NCBI RefSeq assembly: GCF_023100685.1
Contig: NZ_CP090064.1
Coordinates: forward strand, 2,604,001 to 2,668,000
DNA: 64,000 bases
Source: Proteus vulgaris
GTDB lineage: Bacteria; Pseudomonadota; Gammaproteobacteria; Enterobacterales; Enterobacteriaceae
Direction: 5' to 3'
Below the pieces are notes generated by a model that saw only the letters and a program-made list of their open reading frames with translations, was not told where the DNA came from and ran no database searches. Positions within the stretch are counted from its first letter, which is position 1; the number at the start of each line of letters is the position of its first letter. A program made the position numbers and the translations under genes. This document shows positions 56,582 to 64,000 of this stretch, piece after piece.

Positions 56582-56956
56582 TACTCTAAATAATTCAAGT
56601 TGTATTAAAAATACAACCATATACATACTCTAAATAATTCAAGTTGTATTAAAAATACAACCATATACATACTCTAAATAATTCAAGTTGTATTAAAAAT
56701 ACAACCATATACATACTCTAAATAATTCAAGTTGTAGCTAGGCGACAAATGAACGAACCGCTAGGAGCATACATAAGTATGTGACTAGTGTGAGTGAATG
56801 CGGTCAACAACGCTACGGCTTGAAGTATGACGAGTAATGGGACTAGTGCGAGTGAATGTGGTTAACAACGCTACGGCTTGAAGTATGACGAGTAATGGGA
56901 CTAGTGCGAGTGAATGTGGTTAACAACGCTACGGCTTGAAATATGACGAGTATGAC
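56582..56956 (+). repeat. dispersed intergenic repeat, copy B, with both arms amplified
   Basis: The same element as at 8401-8566, but with expanded ends. On the left, three 44-bp units (56582, 56626, 56670), each TACTCTAAATAATTCAAG plus a ttgtatt/aatacaa hairpin, lead into the full left arm at 56714. On the right, a 58-bp unit is present three times (56783, 56841, 56899), each from GACTAGTG to GACGAGTA. The block ends 10 bp before the flgM promoter. Confidence 0.85.
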
Positions 56957-56965
56957 GACTAAGAT

Positions 56966-56992
56966 TAAAGTTTTTGATTTCATAGCCGATAT
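56966..56992 (+). promoter_or_regulatory. sigma-28 promoter of flgMN
   Basis: TAAAGTTT-N11-GCCGATAT: a perfect -35 and seven of eight bases in the -10 box. It lies about 90 bp before flgM. Confidence 0.92.
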
Positions 56993-57081
56993 AAAGAAAC
57001 AAGATGATAGGCGAAAACACATAGGTTGTTTTACAATGGCTTCATCTGACTATTAATTGATGCCTAACAAAGGATTTTCCT

Positions 57082-57381
57082 ATGAGTATTGAACGCGCAA
57101 ATCCACTGCTTCCGATTAACGCAATTGCACAACGTAACCCAAGTGAAGTTACACAGGGTTCACGTAAATCGGGAACAACTGAACAAAAAACTGCAACAGG
57201 TGACACTTCGGTTAAATTAAGTGAAGCGCAGAAAAAACTTGTTCAGCCTGGAAACAAAGACATTAACGTTGAGAAAGTTGCTCGCTTAAAAGAAGCAATT
57301 GCCAACGGAACATTAACCATGGACAGCGGTAAAATCGCGGATGCTCTTTTCCGTGAAGCTGCTGAAAGCATAACTCAATAA
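57082..57381 (+). CDS. flgM: anti-sigma-28 factor FlgM
   Basis: A 99-residue, mostly unordered protein that binds FliA and is exported when the hook is finished. The C-terminal half holds the sigma-binding helices: KDINVEKVARLKEAIANGTLTMDSGKIADALFREA. AAAGGA lies before the ATG. Its own sigma-28 promoter makes it part of the late class, giving negative feedback on FliA. Confidence 0.95.
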   Translation: MSIERANPLLPINAIAQRNPSEVTQGSRKSGTTEQKTATGDTSVKLSEAQKKLVQPGNKDINVEKVARLKEAIANGTLTMDSGKIADALFREAAESITQ

Positions 57382-57389
57382 TATTTTAT

Positions 57390-57836
57390 ATGATTATGAT
57401 GGAAGAACTCCGCCAGACTTTAGATCTTCAATTATCACAGCTCAATACCATTGCTGGTATTCTACGTGCTGAACAGCAGTTATTGTGTGCAGGTAACATT
57501 GATATCAATGCACTTCACGAAGTTACTGAACAGAAGAATTTTGTCTTGTCGGCTTTAGGTCATACAGACCAACAGCGTCATACGCTAAGCTTACAAGCCG
57601 GTGTAGAAAAACCTTACACAGGGTTACCATTCTTATCTGATTTATGGATACAAGTAATGGATATTACGGCGGAGCTAAAACATCTTAATCAACATAACGG
57701 ATTGCTATTAGAGCAACATATTTCTCGTAATAGTGATGCTATCCGTTTTTTGCAGAAGAACCACAGTCCAACCCTTTATGGTTCTGATGGTCAAGCACAG
57801 CGTTCTACATTAGCTGGGCGAAAAATTCAGGTTTAG
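57390..57836 (+). CDS. flgN: export chaperone FlgN
   Basis: A 148-residue helical chaperone for FlgK and FlgL. It has LRQTLDLQLSQLNTIAGILRAEQQLLCAGNIDINALHEVTEQKNFVLSAL, the typical FlgN start. Three closely spaced ATG codons (57390, 57396, 57399) compete and none has a strong ribosome-binding site, so the start is uncertain by three codons. It is 8 bp after flgM and ends before a terminator. Confidence 0.92.
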   Translation: MIMMEELRQTLDLQLSQLNTIAGILRAEQQLLCAGNIDINALHEVTEQKNFVLSALGHTDQQRHTLSLQAGVEKPYTGLPFLSDLWIQVMDITAELKHLNQHNGLLLEQHISRNSDAIRFLQKNHSPTLYGSDGQAQRSTLAGRKIQV

Positions 57837-57867
57837 GTTTTCTCGATAATTATCAGAATTCACATGA

Positions 57868-57898
57868 AACGCCATCAATATTGATGGCGTTTTCTTTA
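57868..57898 (+). terminator. terminator of flgMN
   Basis: aacgccatcaa / ttgatggcgtt, an 11-bp perfect stem with a 2-nt centre, followed by TTCTTTATT. Confidence 0.85.
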
Positions 57899-58154
57899 TT
57901 GATAAAACTTTATTCACTTTAAGCCACCATACATCATTATTATCTATCTTCTTCTCGTAACCTTCATTTCTCTGATCTAAGTTTTAACTGTTATTTGAGC
58001 CTTTGATTCCTTGTTTCTTTGTTCCTTCCTCATTTATTCACACCATTACTGCACTTTTTCATAACATCATTAAGCCACTTATTTATTGATGTACCTACTT
58101 CACCCTTTATTATGAGTAAAAGCGCTAACACATCCCCCTTTATGTCTATCAATA
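57899..58154. other. gap between flgN and flhA terminators
   Basis: About 256 bp between two convergent terminators. No open frame on either strand is long enough for flhE, which usually follows flhA here. I see no RNA gene or repeat. Confidence 0.6.
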
Positions 58155-58184
58155 TAAAAAAGGCCACTTAATAAAGTGGCCTTC
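58155..58184 (-). terminator. terminator of flhBA
   Basis: aaggccactt / aagtggcctt stem with a 4-nt loop and TTTTTT after it on the minus strand, about 35 bp beyond the flhA stop codon. Confidence 0.85.
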
Positions 58185-58216
58185 GCTTGTAGATAACGAT
58201 ATATCAGCGAGAATGA

Positions 58217-60307
58217 TTAATGCGGTTGCCCACCAATCATTGATGTCATTCGGATACGGCGACCTTCACTAATTTCCATATTCGATAACACCGCCAATTG
58301 CGGTAAGCTACGGCGTAAGAAGCGTGAAAGTAATGGACGCAATGCGTGATTCACTAATAATACTGGCGCACCACCGGACATCTCTTGATGGCGTACAGCA
58401 TCTGCCGCCTGTTGTTCAATATTTTCAGCAAGCCCTGGCTCTAATCCACCGCCACTTTGCATCGCTTGAACAAGAATACGCTCTAAGCTTGCGTCTAAAC
58501 CAATCACCTGGATTTCATCTTGATCACCAAACCAGTGTTGTGTAATCGCACGGCGAAGTGCAACACGAACCACTGCGGTTAATTCAGCTGGATCTTTTTG
58601 TTCTGGTGCATGCTCCGCTAAGGCTTCTAATATGGTTCTCATATCACGAATAGGCACTTGTTCAGAAAGCAGATTTTGCAATACCTTATGCAACACCGTG
58701 AGTGAAAGCATATCTGGGATCATATTTTCTGTCATTTTAGGGAGCTCTTTACTGACCCTATCAAATAACATTTGTGCTTCTTGACGACCAAATAATTCTG
58801 ATGCGTACTTCGTTAATGCATGGTTAAAGTGCGTTGCAATAACGGTACTTGCAGCAACAACGGTATACCCCTGCACCTGTGCTTGCTCTCTTAAACTGTC
58901 ATCAATCCAAACTGCGGGCAAACCAAAAGCTGGCTCTTGAGTGATATCACCGTCTAAAGAGCCGACTGCATTACCCGGATTGATTGCTAACCAACGACCC
59001 GGATGCGCTTCCCCATGACCAATTTCAACCCCTTTCATTAGAATACGATAAGAGGAAGGTCTTAACTCCATATTGTCACGTATATGAACGACAGGAGGGA
59101 GATATCCTGTCTCTTGAGCGAACTTTTTACGAATACCACTAATTCGCCCTAATAACTCACCATTTTGGCGGTTATCTACCATCGGAATTAAGCGATATCC
59201 TACTTCCATAGCTAATGGATCTTCCAGTTGCACATCTTCCCATGACGCTTCAACAACACGGTTTTGCTTCTCAACTTCTTCCATCTCTTTTTGTTGTTGC
59301 ACTTCGGGATTAGCGTTACGACGTAAGATATACCAACCCAATCCGCCTAATGCTGCTGTGAAGAAGAGGAAAACAAAATTAGGCATTCCTGGTACTAAAC
59401 CTAACAAGCCTAATACCCCAGCTGTTAACATCAGTACACGAGGATTATCAAATAGTTGAGTCACCATTTGTTGCCCAACATCTTCATCTGTTGCAACACG
59501 AGTAACAATAACACCCGCTGCTGTTGAGATAATCAATGCTGGAATTTGAGCAACCAGGCCATCACCAATGGTTAAAAGAGTATAAGTCGTTGCTGCATCG
59601 TTTAACGCCATTCCGTGTTGAGCAACACCGACGATAAGGCCACCCACCACGTTAATCACAAGGATCATTAAGCCGGCGATGGCATCACCACGAACAAACT
59701 TACTCGCACCATCCATTGAGCCGTAAAAGTCAGATTCTAATGAAACTTCTTTACGGCGTTTTTTAGCTTCATCTTCGTTGATAATACCCGCATTCAGATC
59801 AGCATCGATTGCCATCTGTTTACCCGGCATTCCATCTAACACAAAGCGTGCACCCACTTCAGCAATACGTCCCGCACCCTTGGTGATAACCATAAAGTTA
59901 ATCAAAATAAGGATGATAAAGACCACAATACCGATAGCAAAGTTACCGCCCACAAGGAAATGGCCAAAGGCCTCAACAACGCGCCCTGCAGCTTCTGGCC
60001 CTGTATGTCCTTCCATTAAGATGATACGCGTTGAAGCAACGTTTAATGACAAACGTAACAACGTGGTAAACAGCAAAATAGTCGGGAAAGCAGCAAAGTC
60101 TAAAGTACGCTTGGTAAACATTGCCACTAACAGCACCATGATGGAGAGTGCAATATTAAAGGTAAATAATAAATCCAATAGAAAAGGTGGCAATGGCAAT
60201 ACCATCATTGACAGTATCAACAAGATAAGCACTGGCCCTGCCAGTATCTGCCACTGAGAACTTTTCCAATTTCCCGGCAAGCGGAGTAATGAGGCCAAAT
60301 TAGCCAT
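58217..60307 (-). CDS. flhA: flagellar export gate protein FlhA
   Basis: A 696-residue export component. The N-terminal half (about 1-325) has eight membrane segments, with the FHIPEP-family stretch AEVGARFVLDGMPGKQMAIDADLNAG and VSLESDFYGSMDGASKFVRGDAIAG. The C-terminal cytoplasmic half forms the nonameric ring that receives chaperone-substrate complexes. The ATG at 60307 has GGAGAAG upstream and overlaps the flhB end by 8 bp; seven open codons before it are ignored. The length matches E. coli FlhA (692). Confidence 0.96.
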   Translation of the reverse strand: MANLASLLRLPGNWKSSQWQILAGPVLILLILSMMVLPLPPFLLDLLFTFNIALSIMVLLVAMFTKRTLDFAAFPTILLFTTLLRLSLNVASTRIILMEGHTGPEAAGRVVEAFGHFLVGGNFAIGIVVFIILILINFMVITKGAGRIAEVGARFVLDGMPGKQMAIDADLNAGIINEDEAKKRRKEVSLESDFYGSMDGASKFVRGDAIAGLMILVINVVGGLIVGVAQHGMALNDAATTYTLLTIGDGLVAQIPALIISTAAGVIVTRVATDEDVGQQMVTQLFDNPRVLMLTAGVLGLLGLVPGMPNFVFLFFTAALGGLGWYILRRNANPEVQQQKEMEEVEKQNRVVEASWEDVQLEDPLAMEVGYRLIPMVDNRQNGELLGRISGIRKKFAQETGYLPPVVHIRDNMELRPSSYRILMKGVEIGHGEAHPGRWLAINPGNAVGSLDGDITQEPAFGLPAVWIDDSLREQAQVQGYTVVAASTVIATHFNHALTKYASELFGRQEAQMLFDRVSKELPKMTENMIPDMLSLTVLHKVLQNLLSEQVPIRDMRTILEALAEHAPEQKDPAELTAVVRVALRRAITQHWFGDQDEIQVIGLDASLERILVQAMQSGGGLEPGLAENIEQQAADAVRHQEMSGGAPVLLVNHALRPLLSRFLRRSLPQLAVLSNMEISEGRRIRMTSMIGGQPH

Positions 60308-61448
60308 GACGATTATCTTCTCCAGCAAAGTCCAGTGCGGGAGGCACTGGCAAGTTCATAGGTTGTTTAGGTTTTAAACCACCTTCGGTTTTCCATCGTT
60401 TCAGTTGATAAACCCATGCAAGCACCTCTGCAACCGCAGCATAAAGGGTTGAAGGTATTGCATGGCCTATTTCACTGTGACGATATAACGCCCTAGCAAG
60501 CGGTGGTGCTTCTAGAAGCGGAATTCGATTTTCTGCGCCAATTTCTTTAATTTTTAACGCAATAGCCCCAGCACCTTTCGCTAACACTTTAGGTGCGGTC
60601 ATTTTGTCGTTATATTGCAGTGCGACAGCATAGTGTGTTGGGTTCGTAACAATGACGTCAGCCTTAGGTACATCAGCCATCATTCGACGACGAGACATAG
60701 CATGTTGTTGCTGACGAATACGCGCTTTAAGTTGAGGATCACCCTCTTGTTGTTTAAATTCGTCTTTAATTTCTTGGCGTGTCATACGTAGCTTTTTCAG
60801 ATGGCTACGGATTTGAAAAATAATGTCGAATGCCACCATCGGGATCAGCATAAAAACCGTAATGTAGACGGCAAAAATCAGCAATTGCATTGCATTGGCT
60901 AATGCACTAAGCGGTGGAAGTGTGATCAGATGAAGAATATCGTTCCAGTTGTGCCATAAAAAAACTGTTGCAGCGATCCCCACAAAGGTTGATTTCAGTA
61001 TCGCTTTAAATAACTCGGCTAACGCATTCATTGAAAATATACGTTTTAACCCAGAAATAGGGTTCCATTTTTTCGGATCAAACTTAATCGATTTACTACT
61101 AAAGTTAATCCCGCCTAATAAAGCAGAGCCACCAATTGCCACAAGCACTAACCCAAAAAATACAGGTGATAACGCAAAAACAGCTTGTTTAATCAAGCTA
61201 CCAAATCGAGGGATCAACAAATTCTCATTACCAATAAGGTGATGATTAAACGTAAATCCTTCTGTTAACATGGCATATAGCCCACGAGTGATAAATCCAC
61301 CACTCATCCACAGCAAACTCACGCCACCCAAGATCATTAAAACGGATGAAAGCTCTTTAGAACGAACAATTTGCCCATCCTTTTTAGCTTTTTCCCGTTT
61401 ATGGGGTGTGGGGTCCTCTGTTTTTTCGAGATCGCTATCTTCAGCCAC
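60300..61448 (-). CDS. flhB: export switch protein FlhB
   Basis: A 382-residue inner-membrane protein with four membrane segments and a cytoplasmic domain that cleaves itself at NPTH (VIVTNPTHYAVALQYND, about residue 270) when FlhB changes export specificity under control of FliK. The start SDLEKTEDPTPHKREKAKKDGQIVRS is typical. It is the first gene of flhBA, separated from cheZ by about 420 bp. Confidence 0.96.
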   Translation of the reverse strand: MAEDSDLEKTEDPTPHKREKAKKDGQIVRSKELSSVLMILGGVSLLWMSGGFITRGLYAMLTEGFTFNHHLIGNENLLIPRFGSLIKQAVFALSPVFFGLVLVAIGGSALLGGINFSSKSIKFDPKKWNPISGLKRIFSMNALAELFKAILKSTFVGIAATVFLWHNWNDILHLITLPPLSALANAMQLLIFAVYITVFMLIPMVAFDIIFQIRSHLKKLRMTRQEIKDEFKQQEGDPQLKARIRQQQHAMSRRRMMADVPKADVIVTNPTHYAVALQYNDKMTAPKVLAKGAGAIALKIKEIGAENRIPLLEAPPLARALYRHSEIGHAIPSTLYAAVAEVLAWVYQLKRWKTEGGLKPKQPMNLPVPPALDFAGEDNRHG

Positions 61449-61867
61449 AGTCTGTCCGATTTAGATATTGAGATTAAAAGCATGAATGAAATGACTCTAA
61501 GCATGACAAATTCAGAGGAAATTGATGGGCTGAACAATCGCAAATTTACGGGGCTTTTTGGGCTATGACGGTAGGTGTTTAGAAACCGACCTAATGATAA
61601 AAATAACAATAAAGGTATTTTTGGCGCTAATAATAAGGAAATCAGCGAAATTCACAGAAAATAATGTATTTTTTATATTGATGCTTATTTAAGCAACCTC
61701 GAAAGCCGCTTAAACAAAGCGGCTTACATTTTCTTCAATAGCGTGGGCTATCAAAGCGTTATTACGTGATTTTTTATCCATAAAGTACACCATCCTAAAG
61801 AGCAGAGCATAGAGCGAATGCGTTCTGCATATCTCAACGTCCTTATCGCCCTAAAACTCATCACAGG
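61449..61867. other. gap between flhB and cheZ
   Basis: About 420 bp holding the flhB control region and, at 61703-61725, the hairpin aagccgct / agcggctt that may end the cheZ transcript. No gene is visible in it. Confidence 0.55.
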
Positions 61868-62524
61868 TCAAAAACCTAGACTTTCTAGCAAATCATCAAC
61901 TTGATCTTGATTTTTGATCACACCAGCGTTGTTTTTATTAACCTGTGGACCATTTAATAAAGAATCAGTCTCTTTTTTCACATTAGACTTTTCAAGTTGC
62001 TCTGGTGGCAGGTTTTCCATTAATACCATCACGAGTTGTTTTTCAATTTCTTGAACCACACTCATCATGCGCTTAATCACCTGACCTGTCAGATCTTGGA
62101 AATCCTGTGCCATCATAATTTCCAATAACTGACTGTTAGTAAAAGCCGTACTCTCAGGGATATCCCGCAAATAATTGCGGGTATCGGTTACAAGAGAGCG
62201 TACATCTTTCAGCTCTTCTGGCTGTTCAAACCATTGGTCCCAACGTTCAGTAAGCTTAGTTGCATCGGCACTTAACGCATCCTGTTTAGGTTGCGCAGCT
62301 TCGACACAGTTCAATGTACGCTCAGCTGCCTGAGCGGTCATTTGAGCAACATAATCCAATCGTTCCCTAGCGTCAGGGATGGCTTCTGCTGCTTCGGCTA
62401 TTGCTTTATCCAATCCTAATTCTCGCAAACTGTCGCGCAACATCCGCGTCAATTGTCCGATCCGGCTGATAATATCAGATGTCATTTCAATATTATCTTT
62501 CGGCATAATTGGATTCCCACTCAT
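61868..62524 (-). CDS. cheZ: CheY-P phosphatase CheZ
   Basis: A 218-residue helical protein that speeds dephosphorylation of CheY. The catalytic segment [18 protein letters not shown] (about 138-155) has the Asp and Gln that act on CheY, and the C-terminal end [12 protein letters not shown] is the CheY-binding helix. It is 9 bp after cheY, the last gene of the chemotaxis operon. Confidence 0.96.
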   Translation of the reverse strand: MSGNPIMPKDNIEMTSDIISRIGQLTRMLRDSLRELGLDKAIAEAAEAIPDARERLDYVAQMTAQAAERTLNCVEAAQPKQDALSADATKLTERWDQWFEQPEELKDVRSLVTDTRNYLRDIPESTAFTNSQLLEIMMAQDFQDLTGQVIKRMMSVVQEIEKQLVMVLMENLPPEQLEKSNVKKETDSLLNGPQVNKNNAGVIKNQDQVDDLLESLGF

Positions 62525-62533
62525 TGCGACTCC

Positions 62534-62923
62534 TTAGATGCCCAGTTTTTCAAAAATTTTATTTAGTTTTTCTTCAAGAATTGCTGCTGTAAAAGGTTTA
62601 ACAACATATCCACTTGCACCGGCTTGCGCTGCTGCAATGATATTTTCTTTTTTAGCTTCAGCGGTCACCATTAATACTGGTGTTGCTGCAAGTCCCGCAT
62701 CACTACGAATATTTTTAAGAAGCTCTAGACCATCCATGTTTGGCATGTTCCAGTCTGTTATCACAAAATCAATTGCCGAATTGCGTAATTTAGCTAACGC
62801 GTCAGCACCATCTTCTGCTTCTTCTACATTCGTAAATCCTAATTCCTTTAGCAAATTACGAACTATGCGGCGCATTGTTGAAAAATCATCAACCACTAAA
62901 AATTTCAGATCCTTACTTGCCAT
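62534..62923 (-). CDS. cheY: chemotaxis response regulator CheY
   Basis: A 129-residue single-domain response regulator; its phosphorylated form binds FliM and makes the motor turn clockwise. Asp12, Asp13 and the phosphorylated Asp57 (in [11 protein letters not shown]) are present, along with Thr87 in [11 protein letters not shown] and the Lys in YVVKPF. AAGGAG lies before the ATG at 62923; five open codons upstream overlap that site. Confidence 0.97.
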   Translation of the reverse strand: MASKDLKFLVVDDFSTMRRIVRNLLKELGFTNVEEAEDGADALAKLRNSAIDFVITDWNMPNMDGLELLKNIRSDAGLAATPVLMVTAEAKKENIIAAAQAGASGYVVKPFTAAILEEKLNKIFEKLGI

Positions 62924-62982
62924 TGAAAACTCCTTCAAAATATATCGGCAAATTACTGTGTTGCTTTTTAAACTGAACTTAA

Positions 62983-64000
62983 TCAGATACGCAATGATTG
63001 CGTGCTACTGATTTTCATCAGTACCGCTTTACTCATTGAGCTTATACTTTTCACCTCATCAACTGCGCCTATTTCAACCGCAGCACGAGGCATACCAAAG
63101 ACGACACAACTCGCTTCATCTTGTGCAAAGGTATAACTTCCCGCTTGACGCATTTCTAATAACCCTGCTGCACCATCACTTCCCATCCCAGTTAAAATAA
63201 CGCCAATAGCATTACGCCCCGCATATTTTGCGACTGAACGAAATAGCACATCGACTGAAGGACGATGACGGTTTACTGCTGGTTCTTTATTAATGTGGAT
63301 CTGGTAGTTAGCACCATTACGACGAAGCTCCATGTGATAATCACCCGGCGCAACATACGCATGCCCTGGTAATACACGTTCTCCATCTTCAGCTTCTTTT
63401 ACACTGATTTGGCATAAACGATTTAATCGTTCTGCAAATGAGTGTGTAAACCCTGCTGGCATATGTTGTGTAATCAACACCGCAGGGCTGGTAACGGGTA
63501 ATGGTTCTAGAAAATTACGAATAGCCTCTGTGCCACCAGTTGATGCACCTACAGCAATCAACTTTTCACTCGAAATCATCGGTGTAAATGACAATGATTT
63601 AGAAGGCACGACTTGAACTTCACGCCGACTAATTCGAGCAAGAGCAGCAGCACGAATTTTTTCTGCAATCAGTTCACTATAAGCGAGCATACCTTCACGT
63701 AAACCAAGCTGTGGTTTAGTCACAAAATCAACAGCGCCCAGTTCTAACGCTTTTAACGTTACTTCTGAGCCTTTAGCTGTTAATGATGAAACCATAACGA
63801 CAGGCATCGGTCTTAATCGCATCAGTTTTTCCAAGAAATCAATACCATCCATACGTGGCATTTCAACGTCTAACGTTAATACCTGTGGGTTGTACTTTTT
63901 TATTAAGTCACGAGCCACTATAGGATCTGGTGCACAATCAACAACCTCCATATCACTATGACTGTTGATGATTTCTCGCATGATTTGACGCATTAGCGCC
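62983..64000 (-). CDS. cheB: chemoreceptor methylesterase CheB (partial, 5' end beyond window)
   Basis: A two-domain response regulator that removes methyl groups from, and deamidates, chemoreceptors. The window holds all but about the first 12-15 codons; the frame continues through the end as (A)[16 protein letters not shown], matching the normal DDSALMRQIM. The receiver Asp is in [12 protein letters not shown]. The esterase triad is visible as GASTGGTEA (Ser), [16 protein letters not shown] (His) and [13 protein letters not shown] (Asp). It precedes cheY by 59 bp in the cheRBYZ order known from enterics; cheR would lie just outside the window. Confidence 0.95.
   Translation of the reverse strand, partial: ALMRQIMREIINSHSDMEVVDCAPDPIVARDLIKKYNPQVLTLDVEMPRMDGIDFLEKLMRLRPMPVVMVSSLTAKGSEVTLKALELGAVDFVTKPQLGLREGMLAYSELIAEKIRAAALARISRREVQVVPSKSLSFTPMISSEKLIAVGASTGGTEAIRNFLEPLPVTSPAVLITQHMPAGFTHSFAERLNRLCQISVKEAEDGERVLPGHAYVAPGDYHMELRRNGANYQIHINKEPAVNRHRPSVDVLFRSVAKYAGRNAIGVILTGMGSDGAAGLLEMRQAGSYTFAQDEASCVVFGMPRAAVEIGAVDEVKSISSMSKAVLMKISSTQSLRI

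Noticed and set aside
56582..56956. CRISPR-like or iteron-like array (regular 44-bp and 58-bp repeats)
   Set aside because: There are no unique spacers, the units join end to end, and the block is one dispersed repeat element with amplified arms. No cas or rep genes are near.
59778..60257. Long plus-strand frames inside flhA, fliC2, putA and other genes
   Set aside because: They are antisense shadows of clearly conserved genes and have no start signals or family motifs of their own.

Overview
The window is an AT-rich chromosomal stretch of a gammaproteobacterium of the order Enterobacterales. Protein similarity recalled from memory (CycA, PutP, FliA, FliZ, FlgH, ElaA, YdgC), two adjacent flagellin genes next to fliD, and a flagellar cluster held at one locus point to the genus Proteus. 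I cannot resolve the species. More than half of the window is the flagellar and chemotaxis gene cluster.

Layout. 1-3901: two universal stress proteins around a metallo-beta-lactamase-fold enzyme, then the D-serine/D-alanine/glycine permease gene cycA. 4161-7581: tRNA-Lys(CUU) carrying a 3.3 kb remnant of a P2/186-like prophage. It keeps the integrase, a decayed CI repressor and perhaps a Cox-like remnant, two cargo genes, a 103-bp att duplication and paired integrase arm-type motifs at both ends. 7821-11901: a small acidic protein, an intergenic repeat element and three tandem YnfC-like secreted proteins. 12016-17930: the divergent putP/putA proline locus with GTTGCA operator pairs on both sides.

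18397-25269: fliZ, fliA, two flagellin genes (one with a canonical sigma-28 promoter, one with a degenerate one), then fliDST. 25423-32212: about 7 kb of non-flagellar accessory genes (acetyltransferase, alpha/beta hydrolase, small DUF proteins, lipoproteins). 32679-44343: fliE, divergent from fliFGHIJK-fliLMNOPQR. 44467-45213: a TacAT-type toxin-antitoxin pair with a frameshifted antitoxin, lodged between fliR and flgL. 45300-55587: flgBCDEFGHIJKL on the minus strand. 55797-57836: flgA, an amplified intergenic repeat, then flgMN with its own sigma-28 promoter. 58217-64000: flhBA, cheZ, cheY and the 3' part of cheB.

How it works together. FlhDC (not in the window) would switch on the hook-basal-body and export operons. 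FliA then reads the sigma-28 promoters that I can see before fliC1, fliD, flgK and flgM, while FlgM holds FliA until the hook is complete. The export gate (FlhAB, FliPQR), ATPase complex (FliHIJ), C-ring (FliGMN), rod, hook, rings, junction, cap and filament proteins are all present. The cheB-cheY-cheZ genes couple the motor to sensing. No flhE follows flhA. The accessory genes, repeats and the prophage remnant sit at the boundaries of these conserved operons.
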